From: Streptomyces tagetis
GTDB lineage: Bacteria > Actinomycetota > Actinomycetes > Streptomycetales > Streptomycetaceae
Direction: 5' to 3'
Assembly: GCF_018069565.1 (NCBI RefSeq)
Contig: NZ_JAGPNL010000002.1
Coordinates: forward strand, 1 to 64,000
DNA: 64,000 nt
Below, piece after piece: positions 51,239-58,919 of the stretch; within the stretch, counting starts at the first letter, position 1, and each line of letters starts with the position of its first letter. Both the position numbers and the translations under genes were made by a program. Under the pieces are notes generated by a model. That model ran no database searches, was not told where the DNA came from, and was given only the letters and a program-made list of their open reading frames with translations.

Positions 51239-51939
51239 GACACCGGCGAGGGGGCGCCGAGGCGGAAACCGACCCCGCGCGTGGTCTCGATCCAGTGGTA
51301 GGAGCCGAGCTTCTGCCGCAGCGCGCCGATGTGGACGTCCAGGGTGCGGGTGGAGCCGTACCAGTTCTCGTCCCAGACGCGGGAGATGATGTCCTTGCGG
51401 GTGTGGACCTTCCCCGGCTCCTCCATCAGCATCGCGAGGAGGTCGAATTCCTTGCGGGTCAGGGGGACGGGCCGTCCGCCGAGGGTGACTTCCCTGCTGC
51501 GCGGGTCCAGGGAGAGCGGCCCGGCGGTGGCCACCCCCCGCTCGTCCCGACAGCTCGGCCGGTGTTCCGGGGAGGGGGTGCCGCAGCGGCACACCCGCCG
51601 GGTCACCGCTTCCATCCGCGCCCGTAATTCATGGACGGAATAGGGTTTCGTGATGTAGTCGTCCGCTCCGGCCTGTAATCCGAGAACCTTGTCGATTTCA
51701 TTGGTCCGGCCGGTGAGGATGATGATCGGAACGGAACTGGTGTCCCTGATCCGTTTGCACACTTCGAGACCGTCGAGGTCCGGGAGTTCCAAATCGAGGA
51801 GGACCAGATCGATTCCGTCCAGCACGGCCATCGTTTCCGAGGCGGTGCAGACGGAGACCGTGTCATTCCCCTGTTGGCGCAGCACCGTGGTCAGTGCGTC
51901 GGCCACGTTCTCGTCGTCTTCCACCAGCAGTACACGCAT
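51235..51939 (-). CDS. OmpR-family response regulator with two TTA codons
   Basis: A 234-residue regulator: receiver with acidic EDDE, phospho-Asp49 in LVLLDLELPD, Lys98 in YITKPYS, and a winged-helix DNA-binding domain (VPLTRKEFDLLAMLM, TLDVHIGALRQKLG). Leu88 and Leu105 are encoded by TTA (51678-51676 and 51627-51625), so translation should need the bldA tRNA. The linker carries an unusual Cys cluster (Cys117, Cys119, Cys130). The receiver uses A/T-ending codons more than its neighbours. I start at ATG 51939, behind a G-rich ribosome site; MGGI at 51951 is an alternative. Confidence 0.92.
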   Translation of the reverse strand: MRVLLVEDDENVADALTTVLRQQGNDTVSVCTASETMAVLDGIDLVLLDLELPDLDGLEVCKRIRDTSSVPIIILTGRTNEIDKVLGLQAGADDYITKPYSVHELRARMEAVTRRVCRCGTPSPEHRPSCRDERGVATAGPLSLDPRSREVTLGGRPVPLTRKEFDLLAMLMEEPGKVHTRKDIISRVWDENWYGSTRTLDVHIGALRQKLGSYHWIETTRGVGFRLGAPSPVS

Positions 51940-52495
51940 GATTCCCCCCATGAAGAGCCACCGAGAACACGATGGTTCACATGATATGGGCCGGTGGGAC
52001 GGCGGAAGCGCCGTACCGGCCGACCGGTCCGGCCTCTCGTACGGAACAGTGAACGGCGGTGATACGGCAGGTCGACGGCCCGGCGGGTGCGACGGAATCG
52101 TCCGTGCCATTCCGGGTGGCCGACGCGCCGGCCGGCGCCGGAGGCGGAATCAGGAAAATCATGAGTCGCACACCCCTCGGATATCGGGCCCCGAAAATCC
52201 TAACATGTGCCGGGCGGGCGTGCTGGGGGCAAGTACCGGCGATATCAGGGCCGTTCGCGCTCGTGATGGAGCCTCTTCGCCGCGCGCCTTCTCTCCCCGA
52301 CGACTTGCCGTACCTCTGCAACTCGCCTGCCACTCCGCTTTCCCACGGGCCGGTAGCGTGAGCGAAGACGCCACCGTACGCTGACGTGAACTCCGGCGCC
52401 GGCCGTCCGGAAACAGCCGGTCCGCGCGCCCCGCGGGCTCCCGGGCACCGGCGTTTGGACACCTGGGAGAGGGCACGGCCCTCGGGAGGAACGAC
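51940..52495. other. 556-base regulatory gap, relatively AT-rich
   Basis: No supported gene. The part around 51960-52250 is less GC-rich than anything nearby and contains short palindromic words (GGATATC, GATATC) and, on the minus strand at about 51983-51988, TATCAT as a possible -10 for the response-regulator gene. A 66-codon plus frame from 52161 lacks a ribosome site and any recognisable feature. Confidence 0.5.
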
Positions 52496-52960
52496 ATGCC
52501 TCGACCGGTGATCGTGGGGAGCATCGACATCGCCGCCCCGCCCGCCGCCGTGTACCGCCTGATCTCCGACCTCGCGTCCTGGAGCAGGTTCGCCGCGGAG
52601 ACCCGGATCAGCCCCGAGGACCTGCCGCTGCGGCTGGAGCCCGGCGCCACCTTCCGGGCGTGGAACCACGCCGGCGCCTTCCGCTGGCGCACCACCACGA
52701 CCGTGCTCTACGCCGAGCCGTCCCGGACCCTCGCCTTCGCCGTCCGGGCCTTCGGGATGCCCGTCTCCACCTGGCGGTACGACATCGTCCCCACCCTGCG
52801 GGGGAGCCGGGTCACGGAGAGCACGCGGGACTCGCGCGGTGGGCTGCTGCGCCTGTTCTCGGTCCTGTTCACGGGCGTGGGGGACCGGGACGCCCGCAAC
52901 CGGCACAACATCGACCTCACCCTCGTCCGGCTCCGGGCCGCCGCCGAGGGGACCGCCTGA
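52496..52960 (+). CDS. SRPBCC-family (START-like) protein
   Basis: A 154-residue ligand-binding helix-grip protein: IVGSIDIAAPPAAVYRLISD start, a central ATFRAWNHAGAFRWRTTTTV sheet and a C-terminal helix. The family binds or transforms hydrophobic ligands (polyketide cyclases, Bet v 1 relatives). GGGAGGAACGAC precedes the ATG. It stands alone on the plus strand between two regulators near the NO synthase block. Confidence 0.85.
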   Translation: MPRPVIVGSIDIAAPPAAVYRLISDLASWSRFAAETRISPEDLPLRLEPGATFRAWNHAGAFRWRTTTTVLYAEPSRTLAFAVRAFGMPVSTWRYDIVPTLRGSRVTESTRDSRGGLLRLFSVLFTGVGDRDARNRHNIDLTLVRLRAAAEGTA

Positions 52961-52995
52961 CGGGCCCCGCCCGTCGAGCCCCGCCGGAGGGGGCG

Positions 52996-53601
52996 TCACA
53001 CCCAGTGCGACTCCCGGGCGATGCGCAGGGCGTCGACGCGGTTGCGGGCGCCCAGCTTCGCCACGGTCGAGGAGATGTAGTTGCGCACGGTGCCCTCGGA
53101 CAGGAACATCCGGGCCGCGATCTGCGTCACCGTGTCCCCCCGGGACAGGTGCTCCAGCACCGTCAACTGCCGTGCGGTCAGCGGGAAGTCACCGTCGACC
53201 AGGGCGGTGACCATCATCTCCGGGTCGAAGGCCCGCTGCCCCCGGTGCACCAGCTCGATCGCCTCGAAGAGGCGTCGCGGCGGGTCGTCGCGGCGCACCA
53301 CGCCGTCGATCCCCCCGGTGTAGGCGGCCCGGACCACCGGGCGGACACAGGCGGTGGCGAGCAGCAGGACCCGGCACCGCGGCAGGCTCACGATCTTCTG
53401 GGCGACCTCCAGCAGGCCGCTCTCCCTGCCCTCCATGCTGACCACCACCACGTCGGGCCGCCGCAGCTCGGCGAACTCCAGCGCCGCCTGCGGGTCCGCA
53501 GCCAGCCCTGTGACCCGCAGGCCCTCGCGCCGCTCCAGCAGGGCCGCCAGCGCGGACCGGGATATCTCCAGGCAGTCGAAGACCAGGACGTCGATCCCCA
53601 T
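52996..53601 (-). CDS. LuxR/NarL-type regulator with a degenerate receiver domain
   Basis: A 201-residue protein with response-regulator layout: receiver (1-120) and C-terminal LuxR helix-turn-helix (LTARQLTVLEHLSRGDTVTQ, then IAARMFLSEGTVRNYISSTV). The expected phospho-Asp is Ser55 (PDVVVVSMEG), the N-terminal acidic pair is reduced to one Asp, and the conserved Lys is Arg, so it cannot be controlled by ordinary phosphorylation. I start at ATG 53601, with GGGGAG ahead. It lies directly downstream of the NO synthase gene and is a candidate cluster-specific regulator sensing a ligand. Confidence 0.88.
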   Translation of the reverse strand: MGIDVLVFDCLEISRSALAALLERREGLRVTGLAADPQAALEFAELRRPDVVVVSMEGRESGLLEVAQKIVSLPRCRVLLLATACVRPVVRAAYTGGIDGVVRRDDPPRRLFEAIELVHRGQRAFDPEMMVTALVDGDFPLTARQLTVLEHLSRGDTVTQIAARMFLSEGTVRNYISSTVAKLGARNRVDALRIARESHWV

Positions 53602-53658
53602 GTGCAACTCCCCGTCGTCTCTTTCCACCCGGCGCCGGGGCCACCGGCCCCTCGTGCG

Positions 53659-53677
53659 CGGCGGCCCCGGGCCGCCG
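53659..53677 (-). terminator. hairpin after the NO synthase gene
   Basis: CGGCGGCC (53659-53666) and GGCCGCCG (53670-53677) pair perfectly around three bases, 27 bases beyond the synthase stop and before the LuxR-type gene. Probably a terminator or attenuator between the two. Confidence 0.45.
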
Positions 53678-53703
53678 GCGTGCCGTCGCCGGGTGCCCCG
53701 GGC

Positions 53704-54891
53704 TCACGGACGGTACGGGCAGTGGCCCCGGCCGAGAGCGCGGGCGTGGTCGTCCAGATAGAAGTTGGGGCGCTGGTCGGCCTCCGTGTAGTAGCGGTGG
53801 AAGACCGGTGTGATGCCGCCCGACAGCGGAGGGACGATCCAGCTCCAGTCGGTGGGCACGGTCCGGCCCCGCGCCTCCTCCCGGGCCAGGTGGGTGAGGA
53901 ACCGGCGGGACTCGCCGTGGTGGTCGCTCACCTTGACGCCCGCCGCCCGGAAGGAGTGCAGCACGGCGACGTTGAGTTCGACCAGGGCCCGGTCGCGCCA
54001 GAGGGTGGCCTCGGTGGCGGTGTCCAGGCCGAGCAGTCCGGCGATGACGGGCAGCAGGTCGTAGCGGTCCTCGTCGACGAAGTTGCGCGCGCCGATCTCC
54101 GTCCCCATGTACCAGCCGTTGAAGGGGGCCAGCGGGTAGTCGACGCCGCCGATCCGCAGCCGCATGTGGGAGATGGCCGGCACCGCGTGCCAGCGCAGCC
54201 CCAGTTCGGCGATCCGCGGCTGGTCGGGGTGGACGATCGGCACCTCCAGCACCACCTCGCGCGGGACGTCGAAGAGCTGGGGCTTGTCGCCGGGCACGTC
54301 GATCACCAGCGGCAGCACGTCGAACGCGCCGCCGGGCGCCTGCCAGCCGAGGCCGCGCACCAGGTCGGTGAAGTCCACGTAGGCGGGATCGCCGGTCACC
54401 GTGCCGTCGGCCTCCCGGTATCCGGCGTAGCGGATGAGCTGCTCGTTCCAGACCCTGGGGGCCGGCCGGCCCGGGACCCGGGGCGCGAAGACGGAGACGA
54501 CCGGGCGGATACGGCCGCCGTTGCCGGCCAGCCGCAGGTGCTCGCAGAGGTGGCCGTGGATCTCCTCGGCGGTGGTGGCGTCCCGCCGGTCCAGCACGGT
54601 CAGGCTGTTCCAGTACAGGCGGCCGATGCAGCGGCTGGAGTTGCGCCAGGCGACCCGCGCGCCGTGGGTCAGTTCCGCCGGGGTGTGGACGTAGGTGCCG
54701 GTGGCGTCGATCTCGGCGCGGACCTGGTCCAGCCGGGTCTTCAGCGGTGTCGGCCGGTCGGGCAGCTCGGTGTGGACGAGGCGCAGGAACTCCTCGGCCT
54801 CGTCCCGGTCGGCGACGGCGCCGCCGTGGTGCGCGGCCGGGGCGGAGGCGGGAGGTGAGGGCGTGCGCGCCGGCAGGGTCTCGGAGTTCAT
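53704..54891 (-). CDS. nos: nitric oxide synthase, oxygenase type (bacterial NOS)
   Basis: Makes NO and citrulline from L-arginine via N-hydroxyarginine, using a heme-thiolate and tetrahydropterin/THF. The 395-residue oxygenase-only protein has the heme Cys in WRNSSRCIGRLYW (Cys88), the arginine-binding Glu in FNGWYMGTEIGARN (Glu265), and the pterin-side DWSWIVPPLSGG. It lacks the mammalian reductase domain, as is normal for bacteria, so it borrows a cellular reductase. The ATG is preceded by AGGA. It follows a terminator-like hairpin, so it may have its own control. In streptomycetes NOS can serve natural-product nitration (TxtD in thaxtomin synthesis). Confidence 0.96.
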   Translation of the reverse strand: MNSETLPARTPSPPASAPAAHHGGAVADRDEAEEFLRLVHTELPDRPTPLKTRLDQVRAEIDATGTYVHTPAELTHGARVAWRNSSRCIGRLYWNSLTVLDRRDATTAEEIHGHLCEHLRLAGNGGRIRPVVSVFAPRVPGRPAPRVWNEQLIRYAGYREADGTVTGDPAYVDFTDLVRGLGWQAPGGAFDVLPLVIDVPGDKPQLFDVPREVVLEVPIVHPDQPRIAELGLRWHAVPAISHMRLRIGGVDYPLAPFNGWYMGTEIGARNFVDEDRYDLLPVIAGLLGLDTATEATLWRDRALVELNVAVLHSFRAAGVKVSDHHGESRRFLTHLAREEARGRTVPTDWSWIVPPLSGGITPVFHRYYTEADQRPNFYLDDHARALGRGHCPYRP

Positions 54892-54965
54892 GGCAGTCCT
54901 CGCGGGTGGCGGGTGGTTCCGGGTACCGCGCGCCGGGCGGCGGCGCCGGTGCGGTGGCGCGGGGA

Positions 54966-55031
54966 GTGGGTGCCCGCGCAGGGGGCATCGGACGGCACGG
55001 GGGACGGCCGTCGGCCTGCGCGGGCACCCAC
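54966..55031 (-). promoter_or_regulatory. long compound hairpin upstream of the NO synthase gene
   Basis: GTGGGTGCCCGCGCAGG (54966-54982) and its exact complement (55015-55031) form a 17-base perfect stem. The 32-base loop holds a second stem, GACGGC (54991-54996) with GCCGTC (55007-55012). It begins 75 bases ahead of the synthase start and could be an mRNA leader structure, a second terminator, or a protein-binding site. Confidence 0.6.
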
Positions 55032-55067
55032 GCTCCGGGGGCCGCGGGCGGGTGCCCGGGGCCGGTG

Positions 55068-55095
55068 CGGTGGAGGGGACCCGTCCCCTCCACCG
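55068..55095 (-). terminator. terminator after the fatty-acid-hydroxylase-like gene
   Basis: CGGTGGAGGGGA (55068-55079) and TCCCCTCCACCG (55084-55095) are perfect 12-base complements around CCCG, only six bases beyond the stop of the upstream gene. This is a strong hairpin that should end the seven-gene transcript before the NO synthase gene. Confidence 0.75.
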
Positions 55096-55101
55096 TGGCC
55101 T

Positions 55102-55752
55102 CTACGTGGGGGAGTTGCCCTGCCTGCGGGCGATGGAGGTGCCGAACAGCTCGTCCCAGTAGGGGGCGCTGATGCCGAACCCCCTGGTGTCGTCGCGGAA
55201 GTGGTGGCGCATGTGCAGCTCCCGCAGGTGCCGCAGGAGCCGGTTCTTCGGCCGGGCGTGGTGCAGGTAGAGGTGGAACAGGTCGTAGCTGAGGTAGCCG
55301 ACGGTGTACCCGGCGCCGAAGGTCAGCGGCAGCGAGCCGAGCCCCGAGGAGAGGTAGACCGCGCCGCCGACCATCGGCACCGACAGGATCGGGCTGAGGA
55401 TGGAGCGCCGGGCGTCCTGCGGGTACTCGTGGTGGACCCCGTGCAGCAGCCAGTGCAGGCGGGCGCCGAAGCCCTGCTCGGGTTCCCAGTGCAGCACGAC
55501 GCGGTGTCCCCAGTACTCCGACAGCGTCCACGCCAGGTACCCGGCCGCCGCCCACCCCAGCAGCGCCCAGCCGCCCGCCCGGCCCAGCGCGAAGTACACG
55601 CAGACCGCGACGACCGGGCCGAACATGAGGGTGGTGGTGAGGGGGTGGACGTGGACGACGTTGTCCAGGAGGCGGCTGGAGAACTCGGCCGGCGCGTTGC
55701 CGCGCCGGACGGCGCCCTTGCTGCCGGACGGGTTGGGGGCGGACGTGGTCAT
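55102..55752 (-). CDS. fatty acid hydroxylase/sterol desaturase-like membrane enzyme
   Basis: A 216-residue membrane di-iron protein with three or four helices and histidine boxes HRVVLH (about residue 83), HGVHHEYP (about 104), HLYLHH (about 163) and MRHHFRDD (about 187). The arrangement is that of fatty acid 2-hydroxylase. Its ATG overlaps the SDR stop. As last gene before a terminator it probably adds a hydroxyl to a lipid-like intermediate (inference). Confidence 0.88.
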   Translation of the reverse strand: MTTSAPNPSGSKGAVRRGNAPAEFSSRLLDNVVHVHPLTTTLMFGPVVAVCVYFALGRAGGWALLGWAAAGYLAWTLSEYWGHRVVLHWEPEQGFGARLHWLLHGVHHEYPQDARRSILSPILSVPMVGGAVYLSSGLGSLPLTFGAGYTVGYLSYDLFHLYLHHARPKNRLLRHLRELHMRHHFRDDTRGFGISAPYWDELFGTSIARRQGNSPT

Positions 55753-56594
55753 GCGCCGGCTCCGTTCCCGGACGAGGTGAGGACGCGCTCCTCGTACCGG
55801 CGCCGGGCCGCCGCGTCCGTGGTGCGCAGCAGTTGGTCGGCCTTGAGGAAGCGGCCCATCGCGTCGCGCCAGGACTGGGGGAGCAGGAACAGCGAGCGCG
55901 TGACCGGGTTGGTCCACCCCGGCACGTACACGTTGTACCGGCGCGGGTGGCGCGCGGTGGCGACGACCTTGCGGGCGATGTCGTCCGCGGTGAGCAGCGG
56001 CACGAAGCGGCCCTTGCCGACACCTGAGGTCAGCTCCGTCCGCGCCGGGATCGGGAGCACGATGGACAGGCGCACCCCGGAGCCCCGCAGTTCGGCGCGC
56101 ACGCCCTCGGAGAGCCCCACGACACCGTGCTTGGCGGCGGAGTAGGTGGCGCAGCCGGGCAGGCCGATCATGCCGACGGCGGAGACCATGTTGATCACGT
56201 GGCCGTGGCCGCGGGCCCGCATCGACGGCAGTACGGCCTTCATGCCGTTGAGGGTGCCGAGCAGGTTGACGTTGATCTGGTGGGCGGTGGCGTCGTCGCT
56301 CTCGTGCTCGAAGCGGCCGACGAGCATCTCGCCGGCGTTGTTGACGAGGATGTCGAGATCGCCGTGTTCGGCCTCGACGGCCTTGACGAACGCCTGCACG
56401 CTGACCGGATCGGTGACGTCGAGCCGGTGGGCGGTCGCGCCGATCCGGCCGGCGGCCGACCGGGCGTGGTCGAGGTTGCGGGCGCCGATGGCGACCTTCG
56501 CCCCGGCCGCGCGGAACCGTTCCGCGGTGGCGAGGCCGATGCCGCGGCTGCCGCCTGCGATGGCGACGACCTTGCCGGTCAGTTTCGTGGACAC
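55749..56594 (-). CDS. short-chain dehydrogenase/reductase
   Basis: A 281-residue SDR with AIAGGSRGIGLATAERF, an NNAG motif in ILVNNAGEMLVG, catalytic Ser in MVSAVGM and YSAAKHG (YxxxK). The C-terminal 60 residues (ARHPRRYNVYVPGWTNP and onward) are longer than in classical SDRs, as in the SDR group acting on lipids. The start is GTG 56594 behind GGAGGAGAT; an ATG at 56621 is possible. It would interconvert a hydroxyl and a ketone on the product. Confidence 0.88.
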   Translation of the reverse strand: MSTKLTGKVVAIAGGSRGIGLATAERFRAAGAKVAIGARNLDHARSAAGRIGATAHRLDVTDPVSVQAFVKAVEAEHGDLDILVNNAGEMLVGRFEHESDDATAHQINVNLLGTLNGMKAVLPSMRARGHGHVINMVSAVGMIGLPGCATYSAAKHGVVGLSEGVRAELRGSGVRLSIVLPIPARTELTSGVGKGRFVPLLTADDIARKVVATARHPRRYNVYVPGWTNPVTRSLFLLPQSWRDAMGRFLKADQLLRTTDAAARRRYEERVLTSSGNGAGA

Positions 56595-56652
56595 ATCTCC
56601 TCCAGGAGTGCGGCCCCGCACGGGGTGCCGGTCGGTGGGCGGTGCTCTGGGT

Positions 56653-57168
56653 TCAGGCCGGGCTGGTGAAGCGGCGTTCGTGCCACACCAGCGGGGTGCC
56701 GATGGTGTGTCCGGTGGCGCGGACCAGGCCGGTGAGGATCGTGTGGTCGCCGCCGGGGTAGGCGGCCTGGAGGTCGCAGGCGAGCCAGGCGAGGGCGTGG
56801 CGCAGGACGGGCACCCGGGCGATCCGGTCGTGGGCGACGCCCGCGAAGCGGTCCGCCGGGCGGGACGCCGGCCGCGCGAACCGCTCGGCCAGCGCCGCCT
56901 GGTCGGCGTGGAGCACGTTGATGCCGAAGCTGCCGCCGGCCAGGATGCCGGCGAGGGTCTGGCTGGTGCGGGCCACCGCCACCAGCGCGAGGGGCGGGTC
57001 GAGGGAGAGCGAGCACACGGCGCTCGCGGTCATCCCGCACGGCCCCTCGGGCGTGAAGGTGGTGAGGACGCTGACCCCGGCCGGGAGCCGGGCGAAGGCG
57101 TCGCGGAACTGCCGGGGCGTCGCCTGCCCGTCCGCCGACACCGCCGGGGCGACCGTCGGGGGGATCAC
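56653..57168 (-). CDS. flavin reductase-like protein
   Basis: A 171-residue FMN-binding protein of the HpaC/RutF flavin reductase family: FARLPAGVSVLTTF, GMTASAVCSLSLDPPLALVAV, GSFGINVL and a final HTIGTPLVWHERRF. Such proteins supply reduced flavin to two-component monooxygenases. The start is GTG 57168, two bases after the SRPBCC stop. The probable oxygenase partner is the acyl-CoA-dehydrogenase-fold protein at the head of the same operon (inference). Confidence 0.88.
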   Translation of the reverse strand: MIPPTVAPAVSADGQATPRQFRDAFARLPAGVSVLTTFTPEGPCGMTASAVCSLSLDPPLALVAVARTSQTLAGILAGGSFGINVLHADQAALAERFARPASRPADRFAGVAHDRIARVPVLRHALAWLACDLQAAYPGGDHTILTGLVRATGHTIGTPLVWHERRFTSPA

Positions 57169-57170
57169 GG

Positions 57171-57644
57171 TCAGCCGCCCTGGGCCGCGGTGACCGGCTC
57201 GGCGACCGTGATGTGCTCGCCGAACAGCCCGCGCAGGATCAGCCCGATGCTCTCCGCCAGCGCCTGGCAGGCGATGGGGTCGATGATCGCGGCGAGGCTC
57301 GGCATGCCCAGGTCGAAGGCGGCGGTGAACCGCACCCGCGTGCCGGTCTCGGCGGCCGTGACCCGCCAGGAGCCGTCGAAGCGGTCGAAGTCGCCCTCGA
57401 CCTGGGTGAAGTCGATGGTGAGCGCCACCGGGTCGATCCGGTCGTGCTCGGACCAGCAGAGCACGCCGCTGCGGAAGTTCACCGACCAGTGGGAGGCGAC
57501 CTGGCCGTCCTCGATGCCCGTGAGGGTGACCTCACGCACCGCGTCGGTGTACTTCGGGTACGCGGCGAAGTCCGCGAGGCGGGTGAAGACGGCGCCGGTG
57601 TCGGTGGTGCCGGGCAGGATCGCGTCGAGGGTCACTCTGGGCAT
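57171..57644 (-). CDS. SRPBCC-family protein (polyketide cyclase/dehydrase-like)
   Basis: A 157-residue helix-grip protein: GAVFTRLADFAAYPKYTDAV, an internal GQVASHWSVNFRSGVLCWSE, and a C-terminal amphipathic helix. It resembles the aromatase/cyclase and coenzyme Q-binding branch. It lies six bases after the aminotransferase stop. The role is unassigned: cyclase, binding protein or catalyst of a condensation. Confidence 0.85.
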   Translation of the reverse strand: MPRVTLDAILPGTTDTGAVFTRLADFAAYPKYTDAVREVTLTGIEDGQVASHWSVNFRSGVLCWSEHDRIDPVALTIDFTQVEGDFDRFDGSWRVTAAETGTRVRFTAAFDLGMPSLAAIIDPIACQALAESIGLILRGLFGEHITVAEPVTAAQGG

Positions 57645-57650
57645 GGCGGG

Positions 57651-58919
57651 TCATATCCCTTTCCGGGTGGCGGTACGGGCCAGGGCGCCGGCGGCGGCGG
57701 TGAACGCCCGGGAGAGCCGCTCCAGGTCCGCGGCGGAGAGCAGGGCGGGCGGGGTCAGGCGGACCACGCGGTGGGCGTTGAGCGAGTGGTTGACCAGCAC
57801 CCCGGCCTCCAGCAGGTGCAGCACCAGCTCGCCCGCCAGGTGCTCGTCGGCCAGTTCGACGCCGATCAGCAGTCCGCGCCCGCGGATCTCCGTCACCACG
57901 TCCCCGAGCACCGGGGCGAGGGCCTCGTGCAGCAGCTTCAGGAGGCTCTCGCCGAGGCCGGCGGCGCGGGCGACGAGGCCCTCCTCGTCGATGACCCCGA
58001 CGGCCGCCGCGGCGGCGGCCATGGCGACGGGGGCACCGGCGAAGGTCGAGGTGTGCAGGAAGGGATCGCGGTCGAACGGCGCGTACGTCTCACGGGTGGC
58101 GACCGCGGCGGCGACCGGGATGACGCCGCCGGAGAGGTTCTTGCCGACCAGGAGGACGTCCGGGCGCACGTCCTCGGGGGTCGCGCCCCACCAGGTGCCC
58201 AGCCGGCCGAGCCCGGTCTGGATCTCGTCCAGGACGAAGAGCGCCCCGTGGTCCGCGCAGATCCGCTGCACGTCGCCGAGGTAGCCGGCCGGCGGGACGA
58301 CGACCCCGCCCTCGCCCTGCACCGGCTCGATCACCACGCAGGCCGGTTCCCCGGCGGACAGGGCCGTCTCCAGGGCGGCGGCGTCGCCGTACGGGACGTG
58401 CTCGGCGGGCAGCAGCGGGTGGAAGGGGGCCTGGTAGAACGGCTTCGCGGTCAGGGCGAGGGCGCCGGTGGTCTTGCCGTGGTAGCCGCCGACGGCGGAG
58501 ACCAGTCGGCGTTTGCCGTGCGCGCGGGCGAGCTTGACGGCGGTCTCGGTGGCCTCGGCGCCCGAGGTGACGAAGTGCACGTAGTCGAGGCCGGGCGGGG
58601 TGACGCGGGCCAGGGCGGTGGCCGCGGTGGCCGCCACCGGTTCCAGCAGGAGGCGCGTGGCCAGCGGGTGACGGCCGATCTGGTCGGTCACCGCGGCGAC
58701 GACGCGCGGGTGGCGGTGGCCCACCAGGAAGACGCCGTAGCCGCCGCAGTCCAGGTACTCCCGGCCGGCCGCGTCCCACACGGAGGTGCCCTCGGAGGCC
58801 GTCTCCACCACCGAGCCGGTCATCGCGGCGAGCCGGGCCCGGCCCCGGCTGACATGGCGGCGGTAGGCGTCGAGCACCGCCGCCGCGTCGGTGTCCGGGC
58901 CGGTCGTGAAGGTGCTCAT
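57651..58919 (-). CDS. class III aminotransferase
   Basis: PLP-dependent transaminase, 422 residues, of the ornithine/4-aminobutyrate/omega-amine group: SGAEATETAVKLARAHGKRR, YHGKTTGALALT, FVLDEIQTGLGRLGTWWG and the PLP Lys in VGKNLSGGVIP. Enzymes of this class convert terminal aldehydes to amines. The ATG overlaps the stop of the thioester-reductase-like gene, so reduction to an aldehyde followed by amination is an attractive pairing (inference). Confidence 0.92.
   Translation of the reverse strand: MSTFTTGPDTDAAAVLDAYRRHVSRGRARLAAMTGSVVETASEGTSVWDAAGREYLDCGGYGVFLVGHRHPRVVAAVTDQIGRHPLATRLLLEPVAATAATALARVTPPGLDYVHFVTSGAEATETAVKLARAHGKRRLVSAVGGYHGKTTGALALTAKPFYQAPFHPLLPAEHVPYGDAAALETALSAGEPACVVIEPVQGEGGVVVPPAGYLGDVQRICADHGALFVLDEIQTGLGRLGTWWGATPEDVRPDVLLVGKNLSGGVIPVAAAVATRETYAPFDRDPFLHTSTFAGAPVAMAAAAAAVGVIDEEGLVARAAGLGESLLKLLHEALAPVLGDVVTEIRGRGLLIGVELADEHLAGELVLHLLEAGVLVNHSLNAHRVVRLTPPALLSAADLERLSRAFTAAAGALARTATRKGI

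Noticed and set aside
52059..52361. 100-codon plus frame upstream of the SRPBCC gene
   Set aside because: No ribosome site at its starts and no recognisable features; it lies in the AT-richer regulatory gap.
53189..56023. 944-codon open frame on the minus strand across NOS and neighbours
   Set aside because: Runs in a different frame through four well-supported genes; Arg/Pro/Gly-rich with no domains, a by-product of high GC.
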